From NCBI GenBank assembly GCA_013112635.1, contig JABFGF010000015.1:1-64000 (forward strand): a DNA stretch of 64,000 nucleotides, in the 5' to 3' direction. The DNA comes from Calditrichota bacterium (GTDB lineage Bacteria > Calditrichota > Calditrichia > Calditrichales > J004). Position 1 is the stretch's first letter. Each line of letters opens with the position of its first letter. The notes under the pieces were generated by a model that made no database searches, was not told where the DNA came from, and saw only the letters and a program-made list of their open reading frames with translations. Of the stretch, positions 7,924-16,122 are shown in pieces. The translations under genes and the position numbers were made by a program.

Positions 7924-9186
7924 TTAATTAAATATAGGATGAATATCAACATCTTCCTTTATTTTTCTTGCTTCTTTTACAACATCTTTAATGTTTTCTG
8001 GAGTTCGTGAATAGTACATCTCATCAATATTTACAGCAGTATTAACTTCATTGTTTATTCTAATAATTAGATTTAAAAAGGTTGATGTCCATTCTTTTGC
8101 ATTCTTAATAGAATCTATTTTTAATGCGAAATCATAACATTGTAATATGAAAGAATATTCATATGTAAGCTTGGGGCGGCCGTGTTTAAGTGTAGACTTA
8201 GGGTGGTTAAAATAAATTAAATCAATATAATCAACTTGGTTTTGAATATTTTTTATTTCTTTCAGCAAATTTTGAATATAATTTATCTGATCGAAGGTTG
8301 ATATGTTAAGCACCGTAGACTTGTTGTTTTCAATATATTTTTTCAGAAGCTCTATCTTTTTTACTCGTTTTTCTTTTTCGTTAAGCATAATTTTACTTAT
8401 TTGGTCTTTCCTGACAGCTCTACGATACTCTGTAAGTATATAATACATTAAGTCTAACACGATAAAATCCCTTTTAAAGTGCCATTTTGTTTTTCTAAAA
8501 TAATCAGCAATACCTAAATAGCGTTTTTTAAAGTTATTCCATCTCTTATCCTTCTGAATATTACCTATTTGTCCCTTTTCATAAAATGAAAGAACTTTTG
8601 AATATAATTCAATAAAGAGCTCTTTGAAGGAGTCTGGTGCAAAGTTATGGCTATAATACTGAAAAATACCTTCTAATAGTTTCATCCCAGATTTGGTTTC
8701 AAGATTGGTAATACTATCTTTTAAAGAACGATGCCCATCGTTTTTTACCTTATTGATTTGGTCTAAAAAATAATCAACCTCTATTGGTTTATTTCCGGAT
8801 AAACTACTTTTTACTATTTCCAAAGTATCATTATATATCCGATTTTCATTTAGGCGCTTAATTTTTTCACGAATGAGAAATCTATCATCAGAGCCAATAA
8901 AACCTGAATATATATATTCTTTTTCTGGAAAGAGTGATTTAAAGCCTAAGTAATGAATAAACCTATTTTCTGAAAAACTTTCAAGTTGATTCAGCTTGAT
9001 TAAATGGCCTAAATAAACATTTGGAAAAGAATCGTTCATTAAGTCATCAGTTTTAAAGTCTAATTTAAACTTATCATTCTTTAATTTCTTTATCTCGCTT
9101 CTGAATTTTTCTGTTTGACCATCCTGGGACAAATCAACCCTCTCTATTAATAAATCGAGCATTACTGCTAAATCAGATAAGTCCAT
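7924..9186 (-). CDS. Hypothetical protein (420 aa), unknown family
   Basis: I do not recognise this protein. It is lysine- and isoleucine-rich and almost all helical, with coiled-coil-like stretches near residues 265-330, and has no membrane segment or signal peptide. It is a lone minus-strand gene among plus-strand neighbours, convergent with the kinase-like gene and divergent from the gene at 9452. It could be an effector or structural protein of the element, but no motif supports a specific claim. Confidence 0.5.
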   Translation of the reverse strand: MDLSDLAVMLDLLIERVDLSQDGQTEKFRSEIKKLKNDKFKLDFKTDDLMNDSFPNVYLGHLIKLNQLESFSENRFIHYLGFKSLFPEKEYIYSGFIGSDDRFLIREKIKRLNENRIYNDTLEIVKSSLSGNKPIEVDYFLDQINKVKNDGHRSLKDSITNLETKSGMKLLEGIFQYYSHNFAPDSFKELFIELYSKVLSFYEKGQIGNIQKDKRWNNFKKRYLGIADYFRKTKWHFKRDFIVLDLMYYILTEYRRAVRKDQISKIMLNEKEKRVKKIELLKKYIENNKSTVLNISTFDQINYIQNLLKEIKNIQNQVDYIDLIYFNHPKSTLKHGRPKLTYEYSFILQCYDFALKIDSIKNAKEWTSTFLNLIIRINNEVNTAVNIDEMYYSRTPENIKDVVKEARKIKEDVDIHPIFN

Positions 9187-9212
9187 AATTATCCTTATAA
9201 GCGAGGGTAAAT

Positions 9213-9398
9213 GAATTATTTAAAAGCAATTATCTCCCTCGAATGATAAACCAAAGTTGCAGAATATGATTCCCCGAATAAGTCGCAAGAATAAAATTAA
9301 AAATGAGGGCATCTGTATGCAAACAAATAAAGTAAGGGATCTGAAAAAGGTGGAGAAAACGATTTATTTCAAAAGAGTTATCCCCCTCGAACGGATGG
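9213..9398 (+). repeat. Imperfect direct repeat in a divergent intergenic region
   Basis: The stretch around 9213-9246 (ATTATTTAAAAG then TTATCTCCCTCGAA) recurs at 9362-9398 (ATTTATTTCAAAAG then TTATCCCCCTCGAA), about 149 bp apart. A third CCCTCG word lies inverted at 9201-9207. The copies lie between the gene ending at 9186 (minus) and the gene starting at 9452 (plus), so they may be duplicated regulatory sites. Confidence 0.4.
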
Positions 9399-9451
9399 CC
9401 TGTTGGGGTTATTTACTAATGCCAACAATAATAAAATCAAAAGGAGAGAAA

Positions 9452-10108
9452 ATGATAAAATATCAATCAAGCAGCCAAGCAGATTTTTATTTTGGTAAAG
9501 ACCAAACTGCTGTTTCTTTTGGCCTTTCGAAAAATGAAATCAGTGTGGCTACAGAAATTTTTAGAAATCCAGTTTATTCTGCTGACTTATTCAAACAAAT
9601 AGTTCTAACGGATAAGAAAAGCATATTGGTAGTTCCAGAGAACTTAATTGATAATATTTTCTGGTGTTCATCTAAGCACATTGATCAAACAAATCTTGGT
9701 TATGCAATCCAACTCAAGTTAGTTGAAATCCGCCACCAGCTATTTCAACTGTTTAACAGAGAAACCTTAAATAAAATATTAACATGTTTGGGCTTCAAGA
9801 GATTTTCAAAATACATATCTCTTGATTTTGGTTTAAAAGGAATTTTTGAAAATTTTTACATCCCCAACGAAGACTTAATAAGTAATAGTTCCAGATTTTT
9901 AAACTTCTACCAGACTGATAGCCTGACTGTCAAATTAAGTTCCAATCTTTTTACCTCTGATTTATTTAATTCAATTTATTCAAACCTGTTACTAAGGGAA
10001 GGAGACTATAAAATATTATTTGGTGAAAACTACTGTAAAAGAAATCAAGAGAAAATTGAAAGGAGGGTACAACAAATATCTTTATTGACTGATCCAATAA
10101 ATAACTAA
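9452..10108 (+). CDS. Hypothetical protein (218 aa)
   Basis: Start ATG 9452 is supported by AAAGGAGAG seven bases upstream. Longer in-frame starts at 9257 and 9317 would read through the repeated intergenic sequence and lack good ribosome sites. The product is soluble, Phe/Leu/Asn-rich and matches no family I recognise. A hairpin (CGGTCT/AGACCG, 10112-10128) without a T run follows. The function is unknown. Confidence 0.45.
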   Translation: MIKYQSSSQADFYFGKDQTAVSFGLSKNEISVATEIFRNPVYSADLFKQIVLTDKKSILVVPENLIDNIFWCSSKHIDQTNLGYAIQLKLVEIRHQLFQLFNRETLNKILTCLGFKRFSKYISLDFGLKGIFENFYIPNEDLISNSSRFLNFYQTDSLTVKLSSNLFTSDLFNSIYSNLLLREGDYKILFGENYCKRNQEKIERRVQQISLLTDPINN

Positions 10109-10161
10109 AAGCGGTCTATTTCAGACCGACGTATTTCATCTTTAAAAGAAAGGAAACACAA

Positions 10162-10200
10162 ATGAAAAAGACAATAAACAAAATAGGAAAAAGAAAATGA
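10162..10200 (+). CDS. 12-residue leader peptide coupled to the next gene
   Basis: AAAGGAAAC followed by ATG 10162 opens the frame MKKTINKIGKRK and stops at TGA 10198-10200, whose ATGA overlaps the ATG (10197) of the next gene. The good ribosome site and exact overlap suggest translational coupling. The peptide itself may have no function. Confidence 0.35.
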   Translation: MKKTINKIGKRK

Positions 10201-10703
10201 CAAGAAAAGAAATACAAAAAATACTAAGTGAATATGATTATGACTCAGTTTCTCCAGAACTACAAGTCATAGTTGCTTTAGAGAACTCTTCTAATAATTA
10301 CTCAATTTTAAAATTTGGAAAGATGTTCACCCCAGAAGAATCGGAAATATTTATATATGATACAATTTCTGACATAAAAGAAGCAGGAAAATATGAAATA
10401 CTGATTGAAAAGACTAAGGAGATGCAAGAAGCTTTTCGTTCAAAATATGAAGAAATAACAACACATCAACTGGATGATTTTGTAAATGAATGGCTTGAGT
10501 GGCTAATACTACCAAAACACTATAGTAAAGAAGAAGACAGGATGCGTTTTGAAGCTGTTCGTAATTGGTATTGGTCATCTTATTTTATGGAAGATTGTAT
10601 AGTCGGAGAATATAGGAGAACTCAAAAACATACTCCCGGTTTCTATGATCCTTTTGAAGACATGACTGAATTGATTGATCTTTTAAAAAACAGTGTTAAA
10701 TAA
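10197..10703 (+). CDS. Hypothetical protein (168 aa)
   Basis: This acidic, helical, soluble protein has Trp/Tyr-rich segments in the C-terminal half (FVNEWLEWLILP, VRNWYWSSYF) and no motif I recognise. Its ATG overlaps the stop of a short leader peptide. A good terminator follows at 10716. The function is unknown. Confidence 0.5.
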   Translation: MTRKEIQKILSEYDYDSVSPELQVIVALENSSNNYSILKFGKMFTPEESEIFIYDTISDIKEAGKYEILIEKTKEMQEAFRSKYEEITTHQLDDFVNEWLEWLILPKHYSKEEDRMRFEAVRNWYWSSYFMEDCIVGEYRRTQKHTPGFYDPFEDMTELIDLLKNSVK

Positions 10704-10715
10704 TTACAAACAAAC

Positions 10716-10745
10716 AGCCGGTTCGATCTGGACCGGCTTGTTTTA
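10716..10745 (+). terminator. Intrinsic terminator
   Basis: AGCCGGT (10716-10722) pairs with ACCGGCT (10732-10738), followed by TGTTTTA. The GGTTCGATC loop looks T-arm-like at first sight, but no other tRNA arm is present. Confidence 0.65.
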
Positions 10746-10765
10746 ATATAATTAAGGAAAATAAG

Positions 10766-11378
10766 ATGAAATTTAAAATTGGCAATTGCATCGGTGAAGT
10801 TTTAATAGACAGGGTAAACTCAAGGTACAGCCCTAACCCGCCGCGTGGTTATGAAAAAATAACCGCAGAAATGTATTTTAACAATAAGTGGCAGAAATTA
10901 TCACCGAGACATACAGGGGAATTAATTAATCCCAAAGCAAACAATCTCCTTACGCTTTGGAATAATCTTAGGGTTTGGGAAGGTGATGTCGACAAAAATG
11001 GTAACCCAACCGCTGAATATTTAGCCAAAAGAAATGAAAGATTGAAAATTGGTGATTATTGGAATCAAACTCGCAAAAATCCTCTTTATTACTATTGGGA
11101 GGGCAGAAAGCTAAATAGGTCAGAAGCAGTGAGAGAAGTTTTATATTCCTAGATATCTGGATTATGTGTTAAAAACAGATCTTTATGCAGAACTCAAAAA
11201 GCGAGTACATGCAGGACGAAATGTATTAATTTTAGGTTATCAAGCCACAAAGTATTCATCAATAAATGATATGGATGGAAAAAAGTTAAAAAAGCTATGT
11301 TTTAGCCCGAGCAAGAGATTCGTAAATGCCCATATTTTAGCAGGCCTGTTAACTAATAATCATGTATGGAAAGAATAA
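10766..11378 (+). pseudogene. Frameshifted paralogue of the gene at 5511 (DUF6939-like)
   Basis: Two frames form one broken gene. The first (10766-11152) matches the 5511 product through NNLRVWEGDVDKNGNPTAEY and YYYWEGRKLNRSEAVREV, then stops at 11150. The second frame continues the similarity (YIPRYLDYVLKTDLYAEL, VLILGY, AHILAGLL) to 11378. The frames rejoin if one T is removed from the TTTT run at 11139-11142. The gene is therefore inactive, recoded, or carries a homopolymer sequencing error. Its original length would match the 5511 product minus that gene's basic N-terminus. A perfect terminator follows. Confidence 0.65.
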
Positions 11379-11388
11379 AAAACTATTT

Positions 11389-11415
11389 AGCCGACTCATT
11401 TGAGTCGGCTTTTTA
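11389..11415 (+). terminator. Intrinsic terminator
   Basis: AGCCGACTCA and TGAGTCGGCT (11389-11410) form a perfect 10-bp stem with a two-base TT spacer, followed by TTTT. Confidence 0.75.
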
Positions 11416-11471
11416 CATTTCTCAAATATTTAAATAAGTATTAAAAGAGTATTACTTACGAAGATTTGCAA

Positions 11472-11777
11472 TTAGTCAGATGTTCCAGATTCAGGATCAT
11501 ATTCCAATTTTAGGTGATGGATTACTTTTTCTTTTTCACCATTTTCTTTATGAATAAAAGCTTTTACATCAAAAGTACCCCATCCATTTGATTTTAACCT
11601 AAAGCCATTTTGTGGATCTTTGACATTTCGAACAGGATTAAGAAAAGTAGGATGAAGAATATATTCGACAAATTTTACTTGTGCTAATTCTCCACTACCA
11701 TTATCGTCTAAATAGACTTCCCAATCCCATCTGTCGTCTCCAACATAGCTCCATGTGTTCTTAATTTTTAAATTCAT
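11472..11777 (-). CDS. Prokaryotic YEATS-domain (pYEATS) protein
   Basis: The whole 101-aa product reads as one YEATS-like beta-sandwich: WDWEVYLDDNGSGELAQV, then YILHPTFLNPVR, FRLKSNGWGTFDVKAFIH and LKLEYD. In eukaryotes YEATS domains bind acyl-lysine. The bacterial versions are described from comparative genomics beside membrane or effector proteins, and their ligand is unknown. The gene lies 20 bp after a two-TM membrane protein and probably shares its operon, which supports a sensor role at the membrane. It ends in the region convergent with the pseudogene at 10766. Confidence 0.7.
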   Translation of the reverse strand: MNLKIKNTWSYVGDDRWDWEVYLDDNGSGELAQVKFVEYILHPTFLNPVRNVKDPQNGFRLKSNGWGTFDVKAFIHKENGEKEKVIHHLKLEYDPESGTSD

Positions 11778-11797
11778 TTTTTAGCTACTTCTATATA

Positions 11798-12316
11798 TTA
11801 TTGGACTAGTTTTAACTCTTTTTCAGGAGTTCTGGGATAGAAATAATCACATCTCCACTCTTTGTTATTACCACTAATACTTACTCTAACTTGAACTAAG
11901 TCATCACTATTTATATTAGGAATATCTAAGGTTAAAAATCCTGCTTCCCATCGATGCTCGCATTCATTACTTTTCTTTTCGCCCGACGTTTCATTAAACA
12001 AAGTATAAGTACATTTATATTCAATTGTTCTTTTGAATGGTTCGGGAGTGCCCTTTAAATATACTTTCAAATTAATTTGTTGATTCTTTAATTTTTCTTC
12101 TATTTTGGAAAACTTTATAATCATGGACTGAGAAACTATAAAGATAATTATAAACCCACCGAGGAATCCACTAGCTTTAAATCCAATACCATAAAAGTTG
12201 TCAGCATTTCCTGTAACTTCAGCCAAGCTGCCTCCAAGCAGATACATTATTAGTGCTATAATTAAGCTAATAACAGATACAATTGAATATGTAATTAGAG
12301 GATTTTTAAGTTTCAT
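11798..12316 (-). CDS. Two-TM membrane protein with extramembrane beta domain (pYEATS partner)
   Basis: The 172-aa product has two hydrophobic segments (about residues 8-28 and 50-68), then a charged linker (KIEEKLKNQ) and a roughly 90-residue C-terminal domain rich in beta-strand patterns (LKVYLKGTPEPF, KCTYTLF, VQVRVSISG). Between DUF1353 and pYEATS genes, it probably anchors or signals with the pYEATS protein; the partner assignment is inferred from operon order only. No catalytic motif is seen. Confidence 0.5.
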   Translation of the reverse strand: MKLKNPLITYSIVSVISLIIALIMYLLGGSLAEVTGNADNFYGIGFKASGFLGGFIIIFIVSQSMIIKFSKIEEKLKNQQINLKVYLKGTPEPFKRTIEYKCTYTLFNETSGEKKSNECEHRWEAGFLTLDIPNINSDDLVQVRVSISGNNKEWRCDYFYPRTPEKELKLVQ

Positions 12317-12337
12317 TTTGATATTATCTTCCTTTTC

Positions 12338-12757
12338 TTATGGAGCTTTTTTAATCTTTTTCGCATTCTTAGGATCCGTAGAAGGCTTACCTAAAGCTTT
12401 CAGTGCCTGATAATATACCTGGGCCACAGGGACTAATACCCCGTCTTTTATACAAATCCTACGAAAAAGTTTATCAGCTTTATCCTTATGCTTTTTAGCT
12501 GTAAGCTTTCTTTTCCTCATTAATTGATAAAGAGCATCATGAACCAAAGAGGCCCTCAGATTATATTTTGTATCAACAACAGGGCCAGATGTACCATCCC
12601 AAGCATATCCGCTTTTAACGACTAAATTTCCTTGCCTGTCTAATGAAATAAATTGATTATCAACATCCTTATCAGGCTTTATTGATGTTTTAATGTGATA
12701 ATCTTTAGCTAATTGATATTTGTATCCTGACCTATATTCAATATGTTTATCTGTCAT
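12338..12757 (-). CDS. DUF1353-family protein
   Basis: The 139-aa product has the DUF1353 signatures: a GYAWDGTSGPVV block near residue 50, the LVHDALYQLMR helix near residue 70, and a following ADKLFRRICI helix. These proteins are common in phages and mobile elements, and their activity is not established. It is encoded between the secreted-nuclease pseudogene and the membrane protein with short gaps, consistent with one operon. The length is typical. Confidence 0.65.
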   Translation of the reverse strand: MTDKHIEYRSGYKYQLAKDYHIKTSIKPDKDVDNQFISLDRQGNLVVKSGYAWDGTSGPVVDTKYNLRASLVHDALYQLMRKRKLTAKKHKDKADKLFRRICIKDGVLVPVAQVYYQALKALGKPSTDPKNAKKIKKAP

Positions 12758-12773
12758 TAGAATCTCCTATATT

Positions 12774-13816
12774 TCAAAAACTAATTTTGTTACTAAGTTT
12801 ATCAGCTAACCCTGGGCCAATGCCATTCACACGCTTTTGTAAATCATCCATATCCTGGAAAGGCTGGCCTTGTCTTTCAGATATTATTCGTAATGCAATA
12901 ACATCACCTATACCTGGTAGGTCTTTTAGTTTATCAGAAGTAGCTGTATTTATATTTACCAAAACTGTTGGTGGCGCTGCACCATCTGGCACTATACCGT
13001 CGTCATCCGGATTTGTGACTGTAAATTTTGCCCAAATGGGCCTATGGTCGCTAACTTGCAAAGAAGCCTTTTTGTCATCATTACCAAAATCAGTTTCATC
13101 AAACCTATCTATACCAGTTGAACCCTCAAACTCGCTTGTAAATGAATTGTTGATCCAAATATTATCATACTCACTTTCTTTAATCGTGGTACCACCACTG
13201 ATTAATTCCTGCATCGAGTAGATATTCCTTAGATCATCAAAGGCAGCATCAGAGGCTTTTAGATTGAAATCTCCACATAATATTACATCTTGTTCAACAC
13301 TGTTTTCATTTTGAACAAATGCATAGACTTCATCCAATAGCCGGGCTTCTTTTCTTCTTTCCTCCTTACTGTGACCAAATATGGAATGCATTGTGATAAC
13401 AGTGAAGTCGAAGGTTCCAGAGATAAAACTGGCGTAAAAAGGTTCACGTATAAAGTTATTACTAGGGTCAGGATAGACATTTGCAAAATCTAAATAATCA
13501 ACTTTATCTGAGCGATATAAAAATGCATAGATTTCTTTTTGGGTATTTCCGATCTTTGGACTTATTATTTTAGAATATTCTAAATTGAATGACTCATCTA
13601 ACATCTCTATGGCCCGGTCAATTACCTTTTCATCACGAAGTTCTTGAATAGCTATAAAATCATAATCTTTTAATTGATCACAAATTAATTTGAGTTCAGT
13701 ATCATCACGACTATTGTCAGAAAAGATTCTAATATTAAAACTCGCAATTGTAATTGTGTTTTGAGCATACGAGAGTGGGGCTAAGATTATAAATATAAGC
13801 AGAAATAATTTTTCAT
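12774..13816 (-). pseudogene. Secreted EEP nuclease fused to ComEA-type HhH, start frameshifted
   Basis: The intact frame encodes an endonuclease/exonuclease/phosphatase domain (SFNIRIFS, IQELRDE, CGDFNLKASD, SDHRPIWAKF) followed by a ComEA-like helix-hairpin-helix tail (NINTATSDKLKDLPGIGD). It would be an exported DNase with a DNA-binding tail. A strong GGAGG precedes ATG 13816, but that frame stops after nine codons. The signal peptide (KLFLLIFIILAPLSYAQ) is in the nuclease frame and joins if the five-A run (complement of 13809-13813) had six. Without that base the first ATG in frame is 13604, which removes the signal peptide and first active-site strand. Either a real inactivation or a homopolymer error. 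Confidence 0.65.
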
Positions 13817-13928
13817 GAGAACCTCCTTTGTTAGAGGTCTTCCTGACAGGGACTACATTTTTCTTCCTGAATGGTAAGTAAGAAAAGGATACGATAGGAA
13901 AAATACAAAGTCAATATTATAAAAGGTG

Positions 13929-14591
13929 TTAGCCTTTATAAAATTTCTTAAGAATTTCTGCAACCCCCTGAAGTTCAAATAATCCAGGTGAGATATCCAA
14001 CATTTTTGTCATATCAATAGGATCTGCTAGCACAATGGGAGCTTCGAGTCTGCGAATCATTCTTTCTCGAATGTGTTCAGGTTGCTGATTCAGCTTCTTT
14101 AGTTCTTTTTTATGCCAACCTTCAGCGCCTTTATTCAATCCGCTATTGGTATTTGTTCTTCTTGAAATTGGGCATAATCGTAGATAAGGATGTTTATACC
14201 CTGTAATTCTTACGCTAGCACGATTTAGAATGTGATCTAAGAAGGTTTCACGGCCTATTTTATCAAAGCCAAGTTGATTCCAAGCATTTCTATAATTATC
14301 ATAATCTACATGAACCCATAGTTGTTTTTCTGGATGAAGTCTTTTGAAATAACCCTGACCTTTAGCTTCTTTCCATAGTGGAATCTCTGGATTCTGTTTT
14401 GGGATATGAGGTTTAACGATAATCGCGTTTATTGAACGTTTGCGACCAGAGATTGTCGATTCAATATTTCCAATGAATTTTTCAATAGTCTGAATATCTA
14501 CGGCTGCTATAGGTACTATTAAATCATTAGTAAGGCCATAGGTTTGAACATTCATCTTCTCCCAATCTTGGATTTCAAGTCTTTTTTGCAT
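13929..14591 (-). CDS. Hypothetical protein (220 aa)
   Basis: I do not recognise this protein. It is soluble, with basic and Trp/His-containing blocks (KQLWVHVDYDNYRNAWNQLG and a GAEGWHKKELKKL segment). Residues IRKSRRTN-like around position 140 give a positive patch, so nucleic-acid binding is possible but not shown. It lies in a minus-strand run of accessory genes, 22 bp after the gene at 14614-14976. Confidence 0.45.
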   Translation of the reverse strand: MQKRLEIQDWEKMNVQTYGLTNDLIVPIAAVDIQTIEKFIGNIESTISGRKRSINAIIVKPHIPKQNPEIPLWKEAKGQGYFKRLHPEKQLWVHVDYDNYRNAWNQLGFDKIGRETFLDHILNRASVRITGYKHPYLRLCPISRRTNTNSGLNKGAEGWHKKELKKLNQQPEHIRERMIRRLEAPIVLADPIDMTKMLDISPGLFELQGVAEILKKFYKG

Positions 14592-14613
14592 TATCTTTCA
14601 GTTATCTCTGATT

Positions 14614-14976
14614 TTATGGATCGACTTGAAAATATGTTAATCCACGAATTGGAATTCCATTTTTTTCATAGCGACCGAATGCCCAAGTTTCTGGCCGGCT
14701 CATCATAACAACCCAGACAATCAATCCGAAACACAATCCAGCTTGTGTTACATCATTCAAACAAGCTTTTGTATAAATAGGTTCAAATACAGTACCGGTC
14801 CAATCAGATCCTGGAATCCAGCTTGATGTTTGTATTTCAGTACTATTAATACGATTATTTAATTCATCAACAATTGCTTCATATTCTGAATCCGACAACC
14901 TTTTACGCCATACATCATATTCCTCGGCATGTGGAATATAGTTAATGACTTTGCCTTCATCTATTGAATAAATCAA
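14614..14976 (-). CDS. Hypothetical protein (120 aa)
   Basis: No family is recognised. The central part is acidic with EYDVWRKRLSDSEYEAIVDE. Later residues form a hydrophobic CLNDVTQAGLCFGLIVWVVM stretch that could be a buried core or one membrane-associated helix. The C-terminus is short and polar (GRYEKNGIPIRGLTYFQVDP). It is probably in one operon with the gene at 13929. Confidence 0.4.
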   Translation of the reverse strand: MIYSIDEGKVINYIPHAEEYDVWRKRLSDSEYEAIVDELNNRINSTEIQTSSWIPGSDWTGTVFEPIYTKACLNDVTQAGLCFGLIVWVVMMSRPETWAFGRYEKNGIPIRGLTYFQVDP

Positions 14977-15098
14977 ATTCCATCTCCTCTACATTTTCTT
15001 TGCTAATCAGCTGAAAGCACCCTAAGCTTCCCCCTCAAAAGCTCAGGGTAAATAGTAAAGACTGCATAGGGACGACTACATTTTCTTTAATGAGATTA

Positions 15099-15689
15099 TC
15101 AATTATTCAACGACAATAACAACACAATGCCTGGATAATATTTATTGTCAACTATAAAATCTCGTCTATTCTGAGGAAAAACCCAGGATTTAACATCGGC
15201 TGGAATTTTTTTAATTATCTTTAAGAATGAATCAATCTCAGAATTGATATCTTTGTTGTTTATTGATAAGTGAGGGCAAATAAAAACCATTGAGATACTC
15301 TTTTCATTATCTTTAAAATCAATTTTGTTGACATCTTTTTTGGCCGACTCCATCACGCTTTTTATTTGTGATTTGATATCTTTGCTCGCCAAAGAAACAA
15401 ATTTAAATTTGGCTTCACAGTAGTAATCGGTATTCCCAATTTGAAACCATAAGTCTGACCTGCCTGTGTATTTCTTTCTTTTTCCTTTTTCAATACCGAA
15501 CTCTTCCATCGCCAGGTAATTATTACGCCAAAGAGCTCCGGCAAATATGCTTACATTTGACCTTTCATTATAGTAGTAGGGCACTTCTTCTTCTATTTCA
15601 CTACAGAACCTATTAATAATTGAAATCCATTCCCAACATACAGGATCCAAAAAAGAGTTCTTTTTATTGCTAATTATAACATCTTCCAT
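15099..15689 (-). CDS. PD-(D/E)XK-fold nuclease-like protein, third of three (196 aa)
   Basis: The motif GRSDLWFQIGNTDYYCEAKF (residues 76-95) fits the PD-(D/E)XK core, with D79 on one strand and E92-x-K94 on the next. Such proteins cut DNA as restriction enzymes or bind it. The rest matches no specific family. It is the third of three consecutive genes with this kind of core (15099-16698), with 9-bp and 1-bp gaps. A shared role in the neighbouring helicase-methylase locus is inferred. Confidence 0.55.
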   Translation of the reverse strand: MEDVIISNKKNSFLDPVCWEWISIINRFCSEIEEEVPYYYNERSNVSIFAGALWRNNYLAMEEFGIEKGKRKKYTGRSDLWFQIGNTDYYCEAKFKFVSLASKDIKSQIKSVMESAKKDVNKIDFKDNEKSISMVFICPHLSINNKDINSEIDSFLKIIKKIPADVKSWVFPQNRRDFIVDNKYYPGIVLLLSLNN

Positions 15690-15698
15690 TAGATAGGT

Positions 15699-16121
15699 CT
15701 AATTACTCTTTATTTCGTTAAACCAGTAAGCCGGTATGCCGTACTTTTCAAGATAATTTTCAATCGTTTCTCGGAGCCCTTCTTTTTGGGGTGGCTCGGG
15801 GTAAATGATCCCTAAACATACATCAATATTATCTTTAACATACATATCAACATATTTGAATAGTTGATGCTGGTGGCTCCAGGCGTTCTTTTTTATGTTC
15901 TTTGTTTTTATGTTGTCCCAATTAGTGGCTTTAATTTCATAAATGGCAACAACCCCATCACCGACATCTGATATAAATATATCTAACCGGCCTCTCTTTG
16001 AGTTCAAGAGCTTAAGATGTTCTTCGAACCTAAGATCGCTCTTTTTATCGTTCTCAGCAAAATCTTTCCTGACGATTTCCTGGAATTCCTTTCCACGAAG
16101 CAAACGTTTTGGCTCAGACAT
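15699..16121 (-). CDS. PD-(D/E)XK-fold nuclease-like protein, second of three (140 aa)
   Basis: GRLDIFISDVGDGVVAIYEI followed by KATNWD (residues 44-69) gives a clear PD-(D/E)XK signature: D47, then E62-I-K64 on the following strand. The protein is small and single-domain, the size of Vsr/archaeal-resolvase-like nucleases. It starts one base before the upstream gene's stop region (gap 1 bp), so the three nuclease-fold genes are probably co-translated. Confidence 0.6.
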   Translation of the reverse strand: MSEPKRLLRGKEFQEIVRKDFAENDKKSDLRFEEHLKLLNSKRGRLDIFISDVGDGVVAIYEIKATNWDNIKTKNIKKNAWSHQHQLFKYVDMYVKDNIDVCLGIIYPEPPQKEGLRETIENYLEKYGIPAYWFNEIKSN

Positions 16122-16122
16122 A

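Noticed and set aside
9257-9451. In-frame extension of the 218-aa gene
   Set aside because: The extension covers the duplicated intergenic sequence and lacks a good ribosome site. AAAGGAGAG supports 9452.
10716-10738. GGTTCGATC as a tRNA T-arm
   Set aside because: It is the loop side of a terminator stem. No anticodon or acceptor arm is present.
12787-13221. Plus-strand frame opposite the EEP-HhH nuclease
   Set aside because: It is a mirror of the nuclease reading frame, has no ribosome site, and the minus-strand frame has clear EEP motifs.
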